Positions 15,499-24,644 of a stretch of 42,162 bases of DNA are shown here, piece after piece; position 1 is the stretch's first letter; each line of letters opens with the position of its first letter. The notes beneath the pieces are model-generated. The model saw only the letters and a list, made by a program, of their open reading frames with translations, did not search any database and was not told where the DNA came from. The position numbers and the translations under genes were made by a program. Origin of the DNA: Prevotella sp. (GTDB taxonomy: Bacteria > Bacteroidota > Bacteroidia > Bacteroidales > Bacteroidaceae); contig JAEEVW010000031.1 in NCBI GenBank assembly GCA_016291085.1, forward strand, positions 1 through 42,162. Reading direction: 5' to 3'.

Positions 15499-17142
15499 AT
15501 GAAACGAATTTTCCTGATAGCATCTGTGCTAATGGCTGGGGTTTATGCCCTGGCTTGTACCAATTTTATCGTAGGTAAGAATGCCTCTACGGACGGCAGC
15601 GTCATCTGTTCGTATAATGCCGACTCGTATGGCGCCTTCATGTGGCTCTACCATTATCCTGCTGCCAAGCACGAGAAGGGTGAGATGCGTAAGATTTTCG
15701 AGTGGGACACGAACAAATATCTGGGTGAGATTCCCGAGGCCGAGGAGACTTACAACGTCGTCGGCAACATCAACGAATGGCAGGTTACCATAGGTGAGAC
15801 AACCTATGGCGGACGTGAGGAAATGGTTGACTCAACGGGTGTTATTGACTATGGCTCACTGATTTACATCGGTTTGCAACGCTCGAAGACCGCCCGCGAA
15901 GCCATCGCGGTGATGACGTCGCTGGTCGAGAAGTACGGCTACTGTTCCGAGGGCGAGACCTTTACGATTTGCGACCCCAACGAGGCGTGGATACTGGAGA
16001 TGCAGGGCTGCGGTCCTGATCGCAAGGTATCGAAGGAGCGTGTGGTATGGGTGGCCCGTCGCATTCCCGACGATGCCATCTGCGGACATGCCAACCAGAG
16101 CCGCATCGGACGATTCCCGATGAAGGACAAGGAGAACGTGCTGTATTCGAAGAACGTCGTCAAGTATGCCCGCGCCAAGGGGTGGTTCGAGGGTAAGGAC
16201 GAGGACTTCTCGTGGAAGAATGCCTATGCATTTCCCGATTTCTCGGGCCGCCGCATCTGCGATGCCCGCGTGTGGAGTTTCTTCAACCACCACGTTAGCG
16301 GCATGGACCGCTATCTGCCCTGGGCTTTGGGCAAGGATAAGGACGCCGAGGACATGCCCCTGTGGGTCATTCCCGAGAAGAAGGTGAGTGTGCTGGACAT
16401 CATGAACGACATGCGCGACCACTACGAGGGTACGCCGCTGGCCATCGACTCGACAGACATCGGAGGCGGTATCTGGCAGATGCCGTATCGTCCGACACCT
16501 CTTTATTATAAGGTCGACGGCAAGAAATACTTCAACGAGCGCCCCACATCGACCCAGCAGACTGCGTGGACCTTTGTGTCGCAGATGCGTTCGTGGCTGC
16601 CCCGCGAGGTAGGCGGTTGCTTCTGGTTTGGCAACGACGACCCGAACATGGTGGCCTATACGCCCATCTACTGTTCGATGACCCGTCAGCCCGAGTGTTA
16701 CAACACCCCGGGCGCCGATGAGTTGACGTTCTCGATGAAGAATGCCTACTGGGTAGAAAACTGGGTGGCCAACATGGTCTATCCGCGCTATTCGATGCTG
16801 TTCCCCTCGTTGAAGGCGGTGCGCGACTCGCTGCAACAGGCTTATTTCGCCCAGCAGCCAGCCATTGAGGCAAAGGCCAAAGACATGGAGCCCGCGCAGA
16901 TGCAGCAGTTCCTGAACGATTATAGCATCGAGAAGGCCCAAAAGATGCTGGAGCGCTGGCAGCAGTTGGCATTCTATCTCGTGGTGAAATACAACGATAT
17001 GGCTGTGAAGCCTGAGGAGAACGGACAGTTCAAACGCTCGAAGTACGGTCTGGGAGCTACCGTGAAACGTCCCGGATTCCCGACGCCCTTTGCCCGTGAA
17101 CTGATTCGCCAGACAGGCGAACGCTACGTCGCTCCAGAGTAA
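15499..17142 (+). CDS. Secreted C69-family dipeptidase
   Basis: 547 residues. A signal peptide (about 1-19) is directly followed by Cys20 in ALACTNFIVGKNASTDGS; in the C69 family (Ntn-hydrolase fold) the nucleophile Cys becomes N-terminal on processing, and the motif CTNFIVGKNAS matches it. It is therefore more likely a catalytic Cys than a lipid-modified one, although ALAC also looks like a lipobox. Other family signs are GETFTICDPNEAWILEMQG, NQSRIGRF and a long C-terminal part with GGCFWFGNDDPNMVAYTPIY. It should cleave dipeptides in the periplasm. Length is normal. It is the fourth gene of the run. Its TAA opens the next heptamer array. Confidence 0.9.
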   Translation: MKRIFLIASVLMAGVYALACTNFIVGKNASTDGSVICSYNADSYGAFMWLYHYPAAKHEKGEMRKIFEWDTNKYLGEIPEAEETYNVVGNINEWQVTIGETTYGGREEMVDSTGVIDYGSLIYIGLQRSKTAREAIAVMTSLVEKYGYCSEGETFTICDPNEAWILEMQGCGPDRKVSKERVVWVARRIPDDAICGHANQSRIGRFPMKDKENVLYSKNVVKYARAKGWFEGKDEDFSWKNAYAFPDFSGRRICDARVWSFFNHHVSGMDRYLPWALGKDKDAEDMPLWVIPEKKVSVLDIMNDMRDHYEGTPLAIDSTDIGGGIWQMPYRPTPLYYKVDGKKYFNERPTSTQQTAWTFVSQMRSWLPREVGGCFWFGNDDPNMVAYTPIYCSMTRQPECYNTPGADELTFSMKNAYWVENWVANMVYPRYSMLFPSLKAVRDSLQQAYFAQQPAIEAKAKDMEPAQMQQFLNDYSIEKAQKMLERWQQLAFYLVVKYNDMAVKPEENGQFKRSKYGLGATVKRPGFPTPFARELIRQTGERYVAPE

Positions 17143-17173
17143 AGGTTATTGGTTAAAGGTTAATGGTTATTGG
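17139..17173 (+). repeat. Heptamer array, dipeptidase-nhaD junction
   Basis: Units GTAAAGG, TTATTGG, TTAAAGG, TTAATGG, TTATTGG, then TTATGAC containing the nhaD ATG. The upstream stop TAA (17140-17142) is inside unit 1. Here the two TTATTGG units carry no stop triplet, unlike units elsewhere. Confidence 0.85.
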
Positions 17174-17175
17174 TT

Positions 17176-18552
17176 ATGACACTAATTATTGTAACGATGC
17201 TCATCCTGGCCTATGTGCTTATTGCCACAGGCCATCTCACAGGTGTAAACAAGGCTGCCATTGCCATGTTCCTTGGAACGGTGGGCTGGGTGGTCTATGT
17301 GTCGTGGGGAGCCGACTTTGTGGCCGACCAACATCCCGACGAATACAGCGAGTGGCTCAATGGAGCCGTTCCAAACAGTGAGGCAGTGAAGCTCTTTATC
17401 TATAATAAGGTGTTCTTGAATTATGTGGGTAGGGCGGCAGCTATCGTGATGTTTCTGCTGGCCACGATGTCGATAGTCGAGATACTGAACAACAACGGCT
17501 GTTTCGACTTCATTTCGGAGTGGATTCGTACACGTAACTCGAAGCGATTGCTATGGACGATAACGTTGGCAACCTTTATCCTGTCAGCCAATCTCGATAA
17601 CCTCACGACGGCAACCATGATGCTCGTCATCATGCACAACATCCTGCAGAACTCGCGCCAGCGAATGCTCGTCGGTTCGGCCATCGTGCTGGCTGCCAAC
17701 AGCGGGGGAAGTTTTACCGTCATTGGCGATCCCACGGGACTGATTCTGTGGGGTGACGGAGCCGTGACGGCAAGCCGTTTCTCGGCCTATCTGCTGATTC
17801 CAGCGCTGCTGGCATGGGTGATTCCCACCATCTTGATAAACCGCCAGTTGCCCGACCGGCTCGACACCGCGTGGAATCCGTCGCCCTATCGTGGCGACGA
17901 TACCCGTCTGAACCGCTGGCAACGCGTCGTGATGCTGGTTGTGGGTATTGGTGGATTGTGGTTTATTCCCACCTTCCACAACATCACGAAGCTGGCACCG
18001 TTCCTGGGTGCACTGTGTGTGCTGTCGGTGCTGTGGGTTGTCAACGAGGCTTTTAACCGCAAGCTGATGAAAGCGGACCAGATGGCCCAGCGTCGCATTC
18101 CCCGTGCCCTGCAATATGGCGCCATCCAGCAGATGCTCTTCGTGATGGGTATCATGCTCGGAATGGGCGTCGTCACAGAAACTGGCGTATGGAGCGATGT
18201 GGCGTCTTGGTTCGATACCTATATTCACGACATCTGGCTGATGGGTATTGGTGCTGGACTGCTCAGTTCTGTCGTCGACTCGTTCACCATCGCCATCTCG
18301 AACATCTCGCTGTACACGTTGGGTGGGGGAGAACTGGGCACCAACGGAGCCTATTGGAGTGTCATTGCCTACACGACGGCTATCGGTGGTTGTCTGCTCT
18401 CGATAGGCAGCATCAGCGGACTCGCCCTGATGAAGATGGAGCACGTCAGGCTGGGATGGTATGTCAAGCACATGACTCCCAAGATTCTTCTGGGATGGAT
18501 CATTGGCTATATCGTGCTGTGGCTTGAAATGAATATGTTCTATGTGATATAG
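17176..18552 (+). CDS. nhaD: NhaD-type Na+/H+ antiporter
   Basis: 458 residues from ATG 17176; the TTG six bases earlier is less likely. A polytopic inner-membrane protein of the ion transporter superfamily, with roughly 11-12 hydrophobic segments. Diagnostic stretches are LSANLDNLTTATMMLVIMH, LAANSGGSFTVIGDPTG, and the late SSVVDSFTIAISNISLY, which correspond to the two unwound helices that carry the Asp/Asn/Thr ion-binding residues in this superfamily. It should exchange cytoplasmic Na+ (or Li+) for H+. It is the last gene of the five-gene run; no clear terminator follows before the pheT promoter. Confidence 0.9.
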   Translation: MTLIIVTMLILAYVLIATGHLTGVNKAAIAMFLGTVGWVVYVSWGADFVADQHPDEYSEWLNGAVPNSEAVKLFIYNKVFLNYVGRAAAIVMFLLATMSIVEILNNNGCFDFISEWIRTRNSKRLLWTITLATFILSANLDNLTTATMMLVIMHNILQNSRQRMLVGSAIVLAANSGGSFTVIGDPTGLILWGDGAVTASRFSAYLLIPALLAWVIPTILINRQLPDRLDTAWNPSPYRGDDTRLNRWQRVVMLVVGIGGLWFIPTFHNITKLAPFLGALCVLSVLWVVNEAFNRKLMKADQMAQRRIPRALQYGAIQQMLFVMGIMLGMGVVTETGVWSDVASWFDTYIHDIWLMGIGAGLLSSVVDSFTIAISNISLYTLGGGELGTNGAYWSVIAYTTAIGGCLLSIGSISGLALMKMEHVRLGWYVKHMTPKILLGWIIGYIVLWLEMNMFYVI

Positions 18553-18585
18553 CACGCGAAAATAAAAAGAAAAACTTGTTTTCCT

Positions 18586-18616
18586 TTTGTATTTTGCTCA
18601 CTTATTCGTACCTTTG
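18586..18616 (+). promoter_or_regulatory. pheT promoter
   Basis: TTTG (18586-18589), 19 bases, TACCTTTG (18609-18616): perfect match, 33 bases before the pheT ATG at 18650. Confidence 0.8.
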
Positions 18617-18649
18617 CACACGATTTTCGAAAATACAAATTATTGCGCA

Positions 18650-21103
18650 ATGAATATATCTTATAAATGGTTAAAAGAGTACGTTGATTTCGACCTGACA
18701 CCACAGCAGGTGTGCGACGCCTTGACGTCGACAGGTCTCGAGGTTGACGCACTCGAAGAAGTACAAAGTATTAAGGGCGGTCTGAAGGGTCTTTACGTGG
18801 GTAAAGTGCTGACGTGCGAGATGCATCCCGACTCAGACCATCTGCATGTTACGACCGTTGACCTGGGCAAGGGTGAGCCCCAGCAGATTGTCTGTGGTGC
18901 TCCGAACGTGGCCGCTGGTCAGAAGGTCATTGTGGCCGATCTGGGCTGTGTGCTCTATGATGGCGACAAGGAGTTTGTCATCAAGAAGTCGAAACTGCGT
19001 GGCGTAGAGTCGCTGGGCATGATTTGTGCCGAGGACGAGATTGGTATCGGTACTTCGCACGAGGGCATCATCGTTTTGCCCGAGGATGCTGTGGTAGGTA
19101 CCCCTGCCGCTGACTATTATCATCTGGAGAGCGACTGGCTCATCGAGGTCGACATTACCGCCAACCGTGCCGATGCCCTCTCGCATTGGGGTGTAGCTCG
19201 AGACTTGTATGCATGGCTGAAGCAGAACGGCTACCAGACGGCCACCCATCGTCCTGTGGTCAACGATTTTGTCGTTGACAATCACGACCTCCCCATCGAT
19301 GTTGTCATTGGGAACACTGAGGCCTGCAAGCGCTATGCCTGTGTCAGCGTGTCTGACTGTGAGGTGAAGGAATCGCCCGACTGGCTGAAGAATAAGCTGA
19401 CCACCATTGGTCTGCGTCCCATCAACAATATCGTCGACATCACCAATTACGTGATGATGGCGCTGGGTCAGCCCCTGCATTGTTTCGACGCTGATATGGT
19501 GAAGGGCCACAAGATTGTTGTGAAGACTATGCCCGAGGGTACGCCGTTCCAGACGCTGGATGGTGTAGAGCACAAGTTGAGCGACCGCGACCTGGCTATC
19601 TGTAATGCCGAGGAGCCTATGTGTATTGCAGGTGTCTTTGGCGGAAAGGGTAGTGGCACCTATGAGACCACGAGGAACGTTGTGTTGGAAAGTGCCTATT
19701 TCCATCCCACATGGATTCGTAAGTCGGCCCGTCGTCACGGACTGTCAACGGATTCTTCGTTCCGTTTTGAGCGTGGTGTTGACCCCAACGGTACTGTCGA
19801 GGCATTGAAATACGCAGCACAGTTATGCAAGGAGTTGGCTGGCGGTAAGGTGTCGATGGAGATTAAGGACGTTTATCCCGAGAAGATGGAGAACGCCGTC
19901 GTCGACCTGGAGTATAGCTACGTTCACTCGCTGGTGGGTAAGGACATTCCCGTTGAGACCATCAAGAGCATCTGCGACTCACTGGAGATGAAGGTACTCA
20001 GCGAAAGCGCTGAGGGACTGAAACTGGAGATTCCTGCCTATCGTGTGGACGTGCAGCGTCCTTGCGACGTGGTGGAGGACATCCTGCGCATCTACGGATA
20101 TAATAATGTGGAGATTCCTACCCAGCTGAAGTCGAGCCTTGTCATCAAGGGTGATGAAGACCAGAAGCATAAACTGGCCAATCTGGTCAGTGAGCAGTTG
20201 GTGGGTGCAGGGTTCAACGAAATCCTGAACAATTCGTTGACGAAGGCTGCCTATTATGCTGAAGAGCAACAGGCTCAGCTGGTGAAGATTATGAATCCGC
20301 TCAGCAGCGACCTGAATGTGATGCGCGGCACGCTATTGTTTGGTGGACTTGAGAGTGTTGCATATAATGCCAACCGTAAGAATCCGAACTGTCGTTTCTT
20401 CGAATTCGGCAACGTCTACAACTTCGACCCTGCGAAGGAGAATCAGGATGATCCTATGCAGGCCTATAAGGAACAGTACCACATGGCATTGTGGCTTACG
20501 GGTAAGCGCGTCGAGGGTTCTTGGGCTCATCAGAACGAGGATACGTCATTTGCTGAGTTGGATGCCCATGTTGACAATATCTTGGCTCGTATTGGTGTAC
20601 AGCCTGGCATGTTGGTACGCAAAAAGAGCGACAATGCCATTTTCTCTGCAGGACTGACTATCGAGAACCGTGGTGGCAAGAAGCTCATCGAACTGGGAGT
20701 GTTGACAAAGAAGTTACAGAAGCAGTTCGACATCGATGCTCCCGTCTACTATGCAGAGCTGAATTGGAGCGCTCTAATGAAGGTGATTCGCAAGCAGAAG
20801 GTTGAGTTCACGGAGATTCCTAAGTTCCCGTCAGTCAGTCGTGACCTTGCTCTGCTCATAGACAAGAGCGTCGAGTTCCAGCAGATTGAAGACATTGCTC
20901 GTCAGACGGAGAAGAAGTTCCTGAAGAAGGTTGAACTATTCGATGTCTACGAGGGTGATAAGCTGCCTGCTGGCAAGAAGTCGTATGCTGTTAACTTCAT
21001 CCTGCAAGATGCTGAGAAGACGATGGGCGACAAGCAGATTGAAGCCATCATGAACAAACTGATTCAGAACATGAAGAAGCAGCTCAATGCAGAGCTTCGC
21101 TAA
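18650..21103 (+). CDS. pheT: Phenylalanyl-tRNA synthetase beta subunit
   Basis: 817 residues from ATG 18650 (MNISYKWLKEYVDFDLTPQQ); the longer frame from 18587 covers the promoter. The order is: OB-fold tRNA-binding domain (about 40-155, MHPDSDHLHVTTVDLG), B3/B4 editing region (about 205-400, NIVDITNYVMMALGQPLHCFD), B5 domain (about 405-480), the catalytic-like core (about 490-690, with NPLSSDLNVMRGTL and FFEFGNVY), and the ferredoxin-like anticodon-binding domain (about 720-817, FPSVSRDLALLID). It works as an alpha2-beta2 enzyme charging tRNA-Phe. pheS is not adjacent, as is common in Bacteroidetes. A short YebC-type gene follows after 54 bases. Confidence 0.96.
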   Translation: MNISYKWLKEYVDFDLTPQQVCDALTSTGLEVDALEEVQSIKGGLKGLYVGKVLTCEMHPDSDHLHVTTVDLGKGEPQQIVCGAPNVAAGQKVIVADLGCVLYDGDKEFVIKKSKLRGVESLGMICAEDEIGIGTSHEGIIVLPEDAVVGTPAADYYHLESDWLIEVDITANRADALSHWGVARDLYAWLKQNGYQTATHRPVVNDFVVDNHDLPIDVVIGNTEACKRYACVSVSDCEVKESPDWLKNKLTTIGLRPINNIVDITNYVMMALGQPLHCFDADMVKGHKIVVKTMPEGTPFQTLDGVEHKLSDRDLAICNAEEPMCIAGVFGGKGSGTYETTRNVVLESAYFHPTWIRKSARRHGLSTDSSFRFERGVDPNGTVEALKYAAQLCKELAGGKVSMEIKDVYPEKMENAVVDLEYSYVHSLVGKDIPVETIKSICDSLEMKVLSESAEGLKLEIPAYRVDVQRPCDVVEDILRIYGYNNVEIPTQLKSSLVIKGDEDQKHKLANLVSEQLVGAGFNEILNNSLTKAAYYAEEQQAQLVKIMNPLSSDLNVMRGTLLFGGLESVAYNANRKNPNCRFFEFGNVYNFDPAKENQDDPMQAYKEQYHMALWLTGKRVEGSWAHQNEDTSFAELDAHVDNILARIGVQPGMLVRKKSDNAIFSAGLTIENRGGKKLIELGVLTKKLQKQFDIDAPVYYAELNWSALMKVIRKQKVEFTEIPKFPSVSRDLALLIDKSVEFQQIEDIARQTEKKFLKKVELFDVYEGDKLPAGKKSYAVNFILQDAEKTMGDKQIEAIMNKLIQNMKKQLNAELR

Positions 21104-21157
21104 TGGTGTAATAACGATATACCGATATAAACGTAATAACGAAAAAATTAATATAAT

Positions 21158-21895
21158 ATGGGAAGAGCATTTGAATATCGCAAAGCTGCGAAACTGAAGA
21201 GATGGGGCCACATGGCCAAGACGTTTACCAAGATTGGCAAGCAGATTGCTATTGCCGTAAAGGCTGGCGGTCCGGAGCCCGATATGAACCCTGCGCTGCG
21301 TGCTATTATCGCCAACGCCAAGCGCGAGAATATGCCGAAGGATAACATCGAGCGTGCTATCAAGAACGCTATGGGTAAGGACCAAAGCGACTATAAGGAG
21401 GTAACTTACGAGGGATATGGACCTCATGGAGTTGCTATTTTCGTCGATACGCTGACTGACAACACCACCCGTACCGTGGGTGACGTTCGTTCGGTGTTCA
21501 ATAAGTTTAACGGTAACCTGGGTACACAGGGTAGTCTGTCGTTCCTGTTTGACCACAAGTGCGTGTTCACCTTCAAGAAGACCGACGGTCTGGATATGGA
21601 TGAGATGATTCTCGACCTTATCGACTATGGCGTAGAGGATGAGTACGACGAGGACGAGGAAGAGAATTCAATCACTATCTATGGCGATCCTTCTTCATTC
21701 GGTGCCATTCAGAAGCACCTAGAGGAGAACGGCTACGAGGTGACAGGTGCTGAGTTCACCCGCATACCTAACGACTTGAAGGATGTGACTCCCGAGGAGC
21801 GCGAAACCATCGACAAGATGATTGAGAGACTCGAGGACTTCGATGATGTACAGACCGTGTACACCAACATGAAGCCCGAGGGTATCGACGAATAA
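21158..21895 (+). CDS. YebC/PmpR-family protein
   Basis: 245 residues with the usual start MGRAFEYRKAAKLKRWGHMA, then KTFTKIGKQIAIAVKAGG, ENMPKDNIERAIKNAMG and YEGYGPHGVAIFVDTLTDN. Three domains are expected: an N-terminal helical bundle (to about 75) and two alpha/beta domains. Members were first called transcription regulators; some are translation factors that relieve stalling at proline stretches, so the name alone does not settle the role. There is an acidic loop (DEYDEDEEENS) in the second half. It is 54 bases behind pheT and probably shares its transcript. The gene ends 3 bases before the convergent lipoprotein gene and uses a terminator lying inside that gene. Confidence 0.92.
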   Translation: MGRAFEYRKAAKLKRWGHMAKTFTKIGKQIAIAVKAGGPEPDMNPALRAIIANAKRENMPKDNIERAIKNAMGKDQSDYKEVTYEGYGPHGVAIFVDTLTDNTTRTVGDVRSVFNKFNGNLGTQGSLSFLFDHKCVFTFKKTDGLDMDEMILDLIDYGVEDEYDEDEEENSITIYGDPSSFGAIQKHLEENGYEVTGAEFTRIPNDLKDVTPEERETIDKMIERLEDFDDVQTVYTNMKPEGIDE

Positions 21896-21898
21896 GAT

Positions 21899-22303
21899 TT
21901 ATTTCTGATAATCACTCTTATGGAACGTAGCATCTAATAGCTGCGTTCCTTTTTCTTTTTCTGAAAAGTAGACATAGCGGAAGCTGTAACCTTCGTCCTT
22001 ATAGACCTTGAGGTTGGAGGAGTTTTTCAGTTCCTTGAGCAGCATGCCTCGGGCATCGTGTTGCTGAAGTGCTTCGGCGTCGTCGAGGACACCTCCAACA
22101 GTGTAATAATACGACATGAGGTGGGTTGAGGGTTCGAAAGTGAGACTGTCGAGGTATACATCTGTAGCGATGAGTACAGGGCATTTTTTCTTGGTATACT
22201 CTTTGCACTCACGAACACAGCGTTCTTCGAGCGTTTCCTGGCAGGCGGTGAAGAAAAGCATAGCTACCGGAATGATGAGAATGTTCTTAATCAGTTTCTT
22301 CAT
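21899..22303 (-). CDS. Small lipoprotein of unknown function
   Basis: 134 residues. Signal peptide MKKLIKNILIIPVAMLFFTAC with lipobox FTAC, so Cys21 is the lipid anchor. The mature part has a Cys/Lys-rich start (RCVRECKEYTKKKCP, three Cys) and a DSLTFEPSTHLMSYYYTVGG stretch that looks like one small alpha/beta domain. Not recognised beyond this. Its start overlaps the stop of the folK-like gene by 4 bases (ATGA), so it is translationally coupled and the last gene of the long reverse-strand run. Its 3' end carries the terminator of the convergent pheT/yebC unit. Confidence 0.75.
   Translation of the reverse strand: MKKLIKNILIIPVAMLFFTACQETLEERCVRECKEYTKKKCPVLIATDVYLDSLTFEPSTHLMSYYYTVGGVLDDAEALQQHDARGMLLKELKNSSNLKVYKDEGYSFRYVYFSEKEKGTQLLDATFHKSDYQK
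21922..21960 (+). terminator. Rho-independent terminator for pheT/yebC, inside the opposing CDS
   Basis: GGAACGTAGC (21922-21931) pairs with GCTGCGTTCC (21940-21949), one G-U pair, 8-base loop, followed by TTTTTCTTTTT. It lies 27 bases after the yebC-type stop and within the 3' coding part of the reverse-strand lipoprotein gene, so the same bases encode protein and terminate the opposite transcript. Confidence 0.8.
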
Positions 22304-22665
22304 ATAAGATTCGTTGCTTTAATGTCTGGAAGTAATTGTTGAATATAAGGACGCGGCCAGTCGCGCAGATGATAGCGCTCCGAGTCGTAAAGCATCAGGT
22401 CGAGGTCGAGGGTTACACAATCCTTAGTCCGAAAAGTCTCCGCTTCTATCTGTTTCAGTGTGGCACTGATTTCGTCGACAGAGAGACTGGTGTAGCCTGC
22501 TGCCAGACGGTTCATGTACCATTGTCCGTTTCCATGAATGTCCTGTGTCCACAGCTTTCGCGAAAGGCATATGTCGTGGAGATGACTGGCCAAACGCTCA
22601 GAAGCCCACTGAATGTGAGCGTTCTGGAGATGGTTGGAGCCAATGGCAATGAGAACTTGATACAT
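22300..22665 (-). CDS. Short HPPK (FolK)-like protein
   Basis: 121 residues. It begins YQVLIAIGSNHLQNA, which matches the IALGSNxGxx start of 6-hydroxymethyl-7,8-dihydropterin pyrophosphokinase, then has YMNRLAAGYT, TLDLDLMLYD (HPPK: the metal-binding DLDLLLY) and PRPYIQQLLPDI (HPPK: HPRLxxRxFVLxPL). The usual family length is about 155-170, and the Arg-rich ATP-binding loop before DLDL is changed (FRTKDCVTLDLDL rather than RWGPRTxDLD). It may still make folate precursor, or be a diverged relative. It sits 4 bases after fbp and overlaps the next gene by 4. Confidence 0.65.
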   Translation of the reverse strand: MYQVLIAIGSNHLQNAHIQWASERLASHLHDICLSRKLWTQDIHGNGQWYMNRLAAGYTSLSVDEISATLKQIEAETFRTKDCVTLDLDLMLYDSERYHLRDWPRPYIQQLLPDIKATNLI

Positions 22666-22669
22666 GATT

Positions 22670-24640
22670 CTATTTGTGTTCCTTCAAGATGCCGTGACGA
22701 TAAGCGTAAAGCAACTGACGCAAGTCTTCTACCTGGGATCGCAGTTCCTCGCCTTTGTCGGTATCAGCCACAAGCATACGATGAGCTGAGAGTTCAACGA
22801 GCTGGGTAGTGGACTTGATGTCGATCCCGCGAATGATAGCGTCTTGCGCATTTGTAAACGGCTCGTGCTGAACGAGTTGGAAGCCACGACTATGGTAAAC
22901 GAGCGTGTATCCGGCAATGCCTGTCTCAGAGTGGTAGGCCTCGGAGAAACCGCCGTCAATGACCATGAGTTTGCCGTTGGCCTTGATAGGATTCTCACCT
23001 TTGGAGGCGTGTACGGGAACATGTCCGTTGATGATATGCCGGTTCTTGCCCTTGACTCCGAAGGCGTCCAAAATGCGGTCGCATACTTCCTCGTTGTCGC
23101 GCAACAGGAAATAGTTGCCCTTCTCTTCCTTGTAGGTCGTCTTATCGGTCAGGAAGTAGCGCTCGAAGGTAGCCATCTTCGATTTGTCGAATAGTGGTGA
23201 GTCCTTACCGCACCAAAGGTAGAGGAAGTAGTCGCGTGCATAGAGTCGCAGTTCCTGTTCGGTATCGTTCTGAAAAGCTGCGCGCACCATCATGCCAATA
23301 TTGTGCATGAGTTCCTGACCACTGAACTTATCACCGTTATAGAGTGCAACTTCCTTTAAACTGCCATCTTCGTTGAGTGGGCAGGAAGCATGGAAGAGGA
23401 GGTTCTGATTGCAGATGGTGTACATACAACCGTGCGAGAGCAACATCTTCATATGCTTGCGAAGTTTTTCTGAAACACGGAACGAGTGGTGCAGCTTCTC
23501 CATCAACTGATACTCCTCGGGCGTTAACTCGTTAGGATTGTTGGGATCGATGGTGGGAAAATGGCATGACTTCATGTCGTACTCCTGTCCGTCGATGGTG
23601 CAGACGCCACGCTGGTAGTCGATATGTTCGAGCAGACAGCGGTCCTCCATCTGCCATTCGGGACGACGGTGGAAAATCTGGGCTTCCTTCTTGAACTGGA
23701 TGACGGTGATGGCCTTGTGCATTTGGGCTGTCAGTCGCTGATATTTATCATCCATAGTGTTGTTCTTCATGAGCTTAGGATAGAATTCGGCACAAGGATC
23801 ATCTTGATAGAACTCCATGGCGAAAGTAGCCAGGGGTACGAGGTTGATGCCGTATGCTTCCTCGATAGTTGTCAAGTTAGCATAGCGCAGACAGAGTCGG
23901 AGGACGTTGCATATACAGGCATTGTTTCCGGCACAGGCTCCCATCCACAGAATATCGTGATTGCCCCACTGGATATCCCAGGAGTGATACTGACGCATGG
24001 TGTCGAGAATGATGTGTGCGCCGGGTCCTCGGTCGTAGATGTCGCCGAGAATATGCAGCTGGTCGATGGCCAGTCGCTGTATGACGTTGCAGATGGCCAC
24101 AATGAAGTCGTCGGCACGCCCAGTAGAGATGATGGTGTCGACAATGACGCTGACATAGGCAGCCTTATCGATATCGTCCGTGCGTTCGTGGAGCAATTCC
24201 TCGATGATGTAGCTGAACTCCTCGGGCAGTGACTTGCGCACCTTGGAGCGGGTGTACTTCGACGACACGTCGCGGCAGACGGCTACCAATCGGTGAATGG
24301 TAATATGGTACCAGTCGTCAAGGTCTTCTTCGTTGGCTTTGATGAGCTCGAGTTTTTCCTCAGGATAGTAGATGAGCGTGCACAGTTCACGACGTTCTGC
24401 CTCGCGGATGTCACCTTTGAAGAGTTCGCTAACCTTGCGTCGGATGTTACCAGATGCGTTCTTTAGTACATGTTGGAAGGCGGCACTCTCACCATGCAGG
24501 TCGGCCAGAAAGTGTTCTGTGCCCTTGGGCAGGTTCATAATGGCTTCCAAATTGATAATCTCGGTTGCTGCTGCTGCAATGTTTGGAAACGAGTTCGATA
24601 ACAATTGCAGATAGTGCATGTCGCGGTTGTTCGTATTCAT
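22670..24640 (-). CDS. fbp: Fructose-1,6-bisphosphatase, class III
   Basis: 656 residues, the full size of the large class III enzymes of Firmicutes and Bacteroidetes. The calcineurin-like metallophosphatase signature is present: HFLADLHGES, LGDIYDRGPGAHIILD, WGNHDILWMGA and the late NGHVPVHASKGENP. It hydrolyses fructose-1,6-bisphosphate in gluconeogenesis in the cytoplasm. ATG 24640 opens MNTNNRDMHYLQLLSNSFP. It lies 4 bases after the glycosyltransferase-like gene and 4 before the folK-like gene, so it is firmly inside the operon; its place among lysine and glycosyltransferase genes has no obvious metabolic logic. Confidence 0.95.
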   Translation of the reverse strand: MNTNNRDMHYLQLLSNSFPNIAAAATEIINLEAIMNLPKGTEHFLADLHGESAAFQHVLKNASGNIRRKVSELFKGDIREAERRELCTLIYYPEEKLELIKANEEDLDDWYHITIHRLVAVCRDVSSKYTRSKVRKSLPEEFSYIIEELLHERTDDIDKAAYVSVIVDTIISTGRADDFIVAICNVIQRLAIDQLHILGDIYDRGPGAHIILDTMRQYHSWDIQWGNHDILWMGACAGNNACICNVLRLCLRYANLTTIEEAYGINLVPLATFAMEFYQDDPCAEFYPKLMKNNTMDDKYQRLTAQMHKAITVIQFKKEAQIFHRRPEWQMEDRCLLEHIDYQRGVCTIDGQEYDMKSCHFPTIDPNNPNELTPEEYQLMEKLHHSFRVSEKLRKHMKMLLSHGCMYTICNQNLLFHASCPLNEDGSLKEVALYNGDKFSGQELMHNIGMMVRAAFQNDTEQELRLYARDYFLYLWCGKDSPLFDKSKMATFERYFLTDKTTYKEEKGNYFLLRDNEEVCDRILDAFGVKGKNRHIINGHVPVHASKGENPIKANGKLMVIDGGFSEAYHSETGIAGYTLVYHSRGFQLVQHEPFTNAQDAIIRGIDIKSTTQLVELSAHRMLVADTDKGEELRSQVEDLRQLLYAYRHGILKEHK

Positions 24641-24644
24641 AGTC

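Noticed and set aside
14726..15523. Long reverse ORF opposite the PhnP-like gene
   Set aside because: It mirrors the codons of a clear MBL-fold gene; high GC3 on the real strand leaves the antisense frame open. The same holds for long antisense frames over the C69 and nhaD genes.
13643..17173. Heptamer arrays as CRISPR or REP elements
   Set aside because: Units are only 7 bases, have no spacers and no inverted symmetry, and lie strictly between gene ends and starts.
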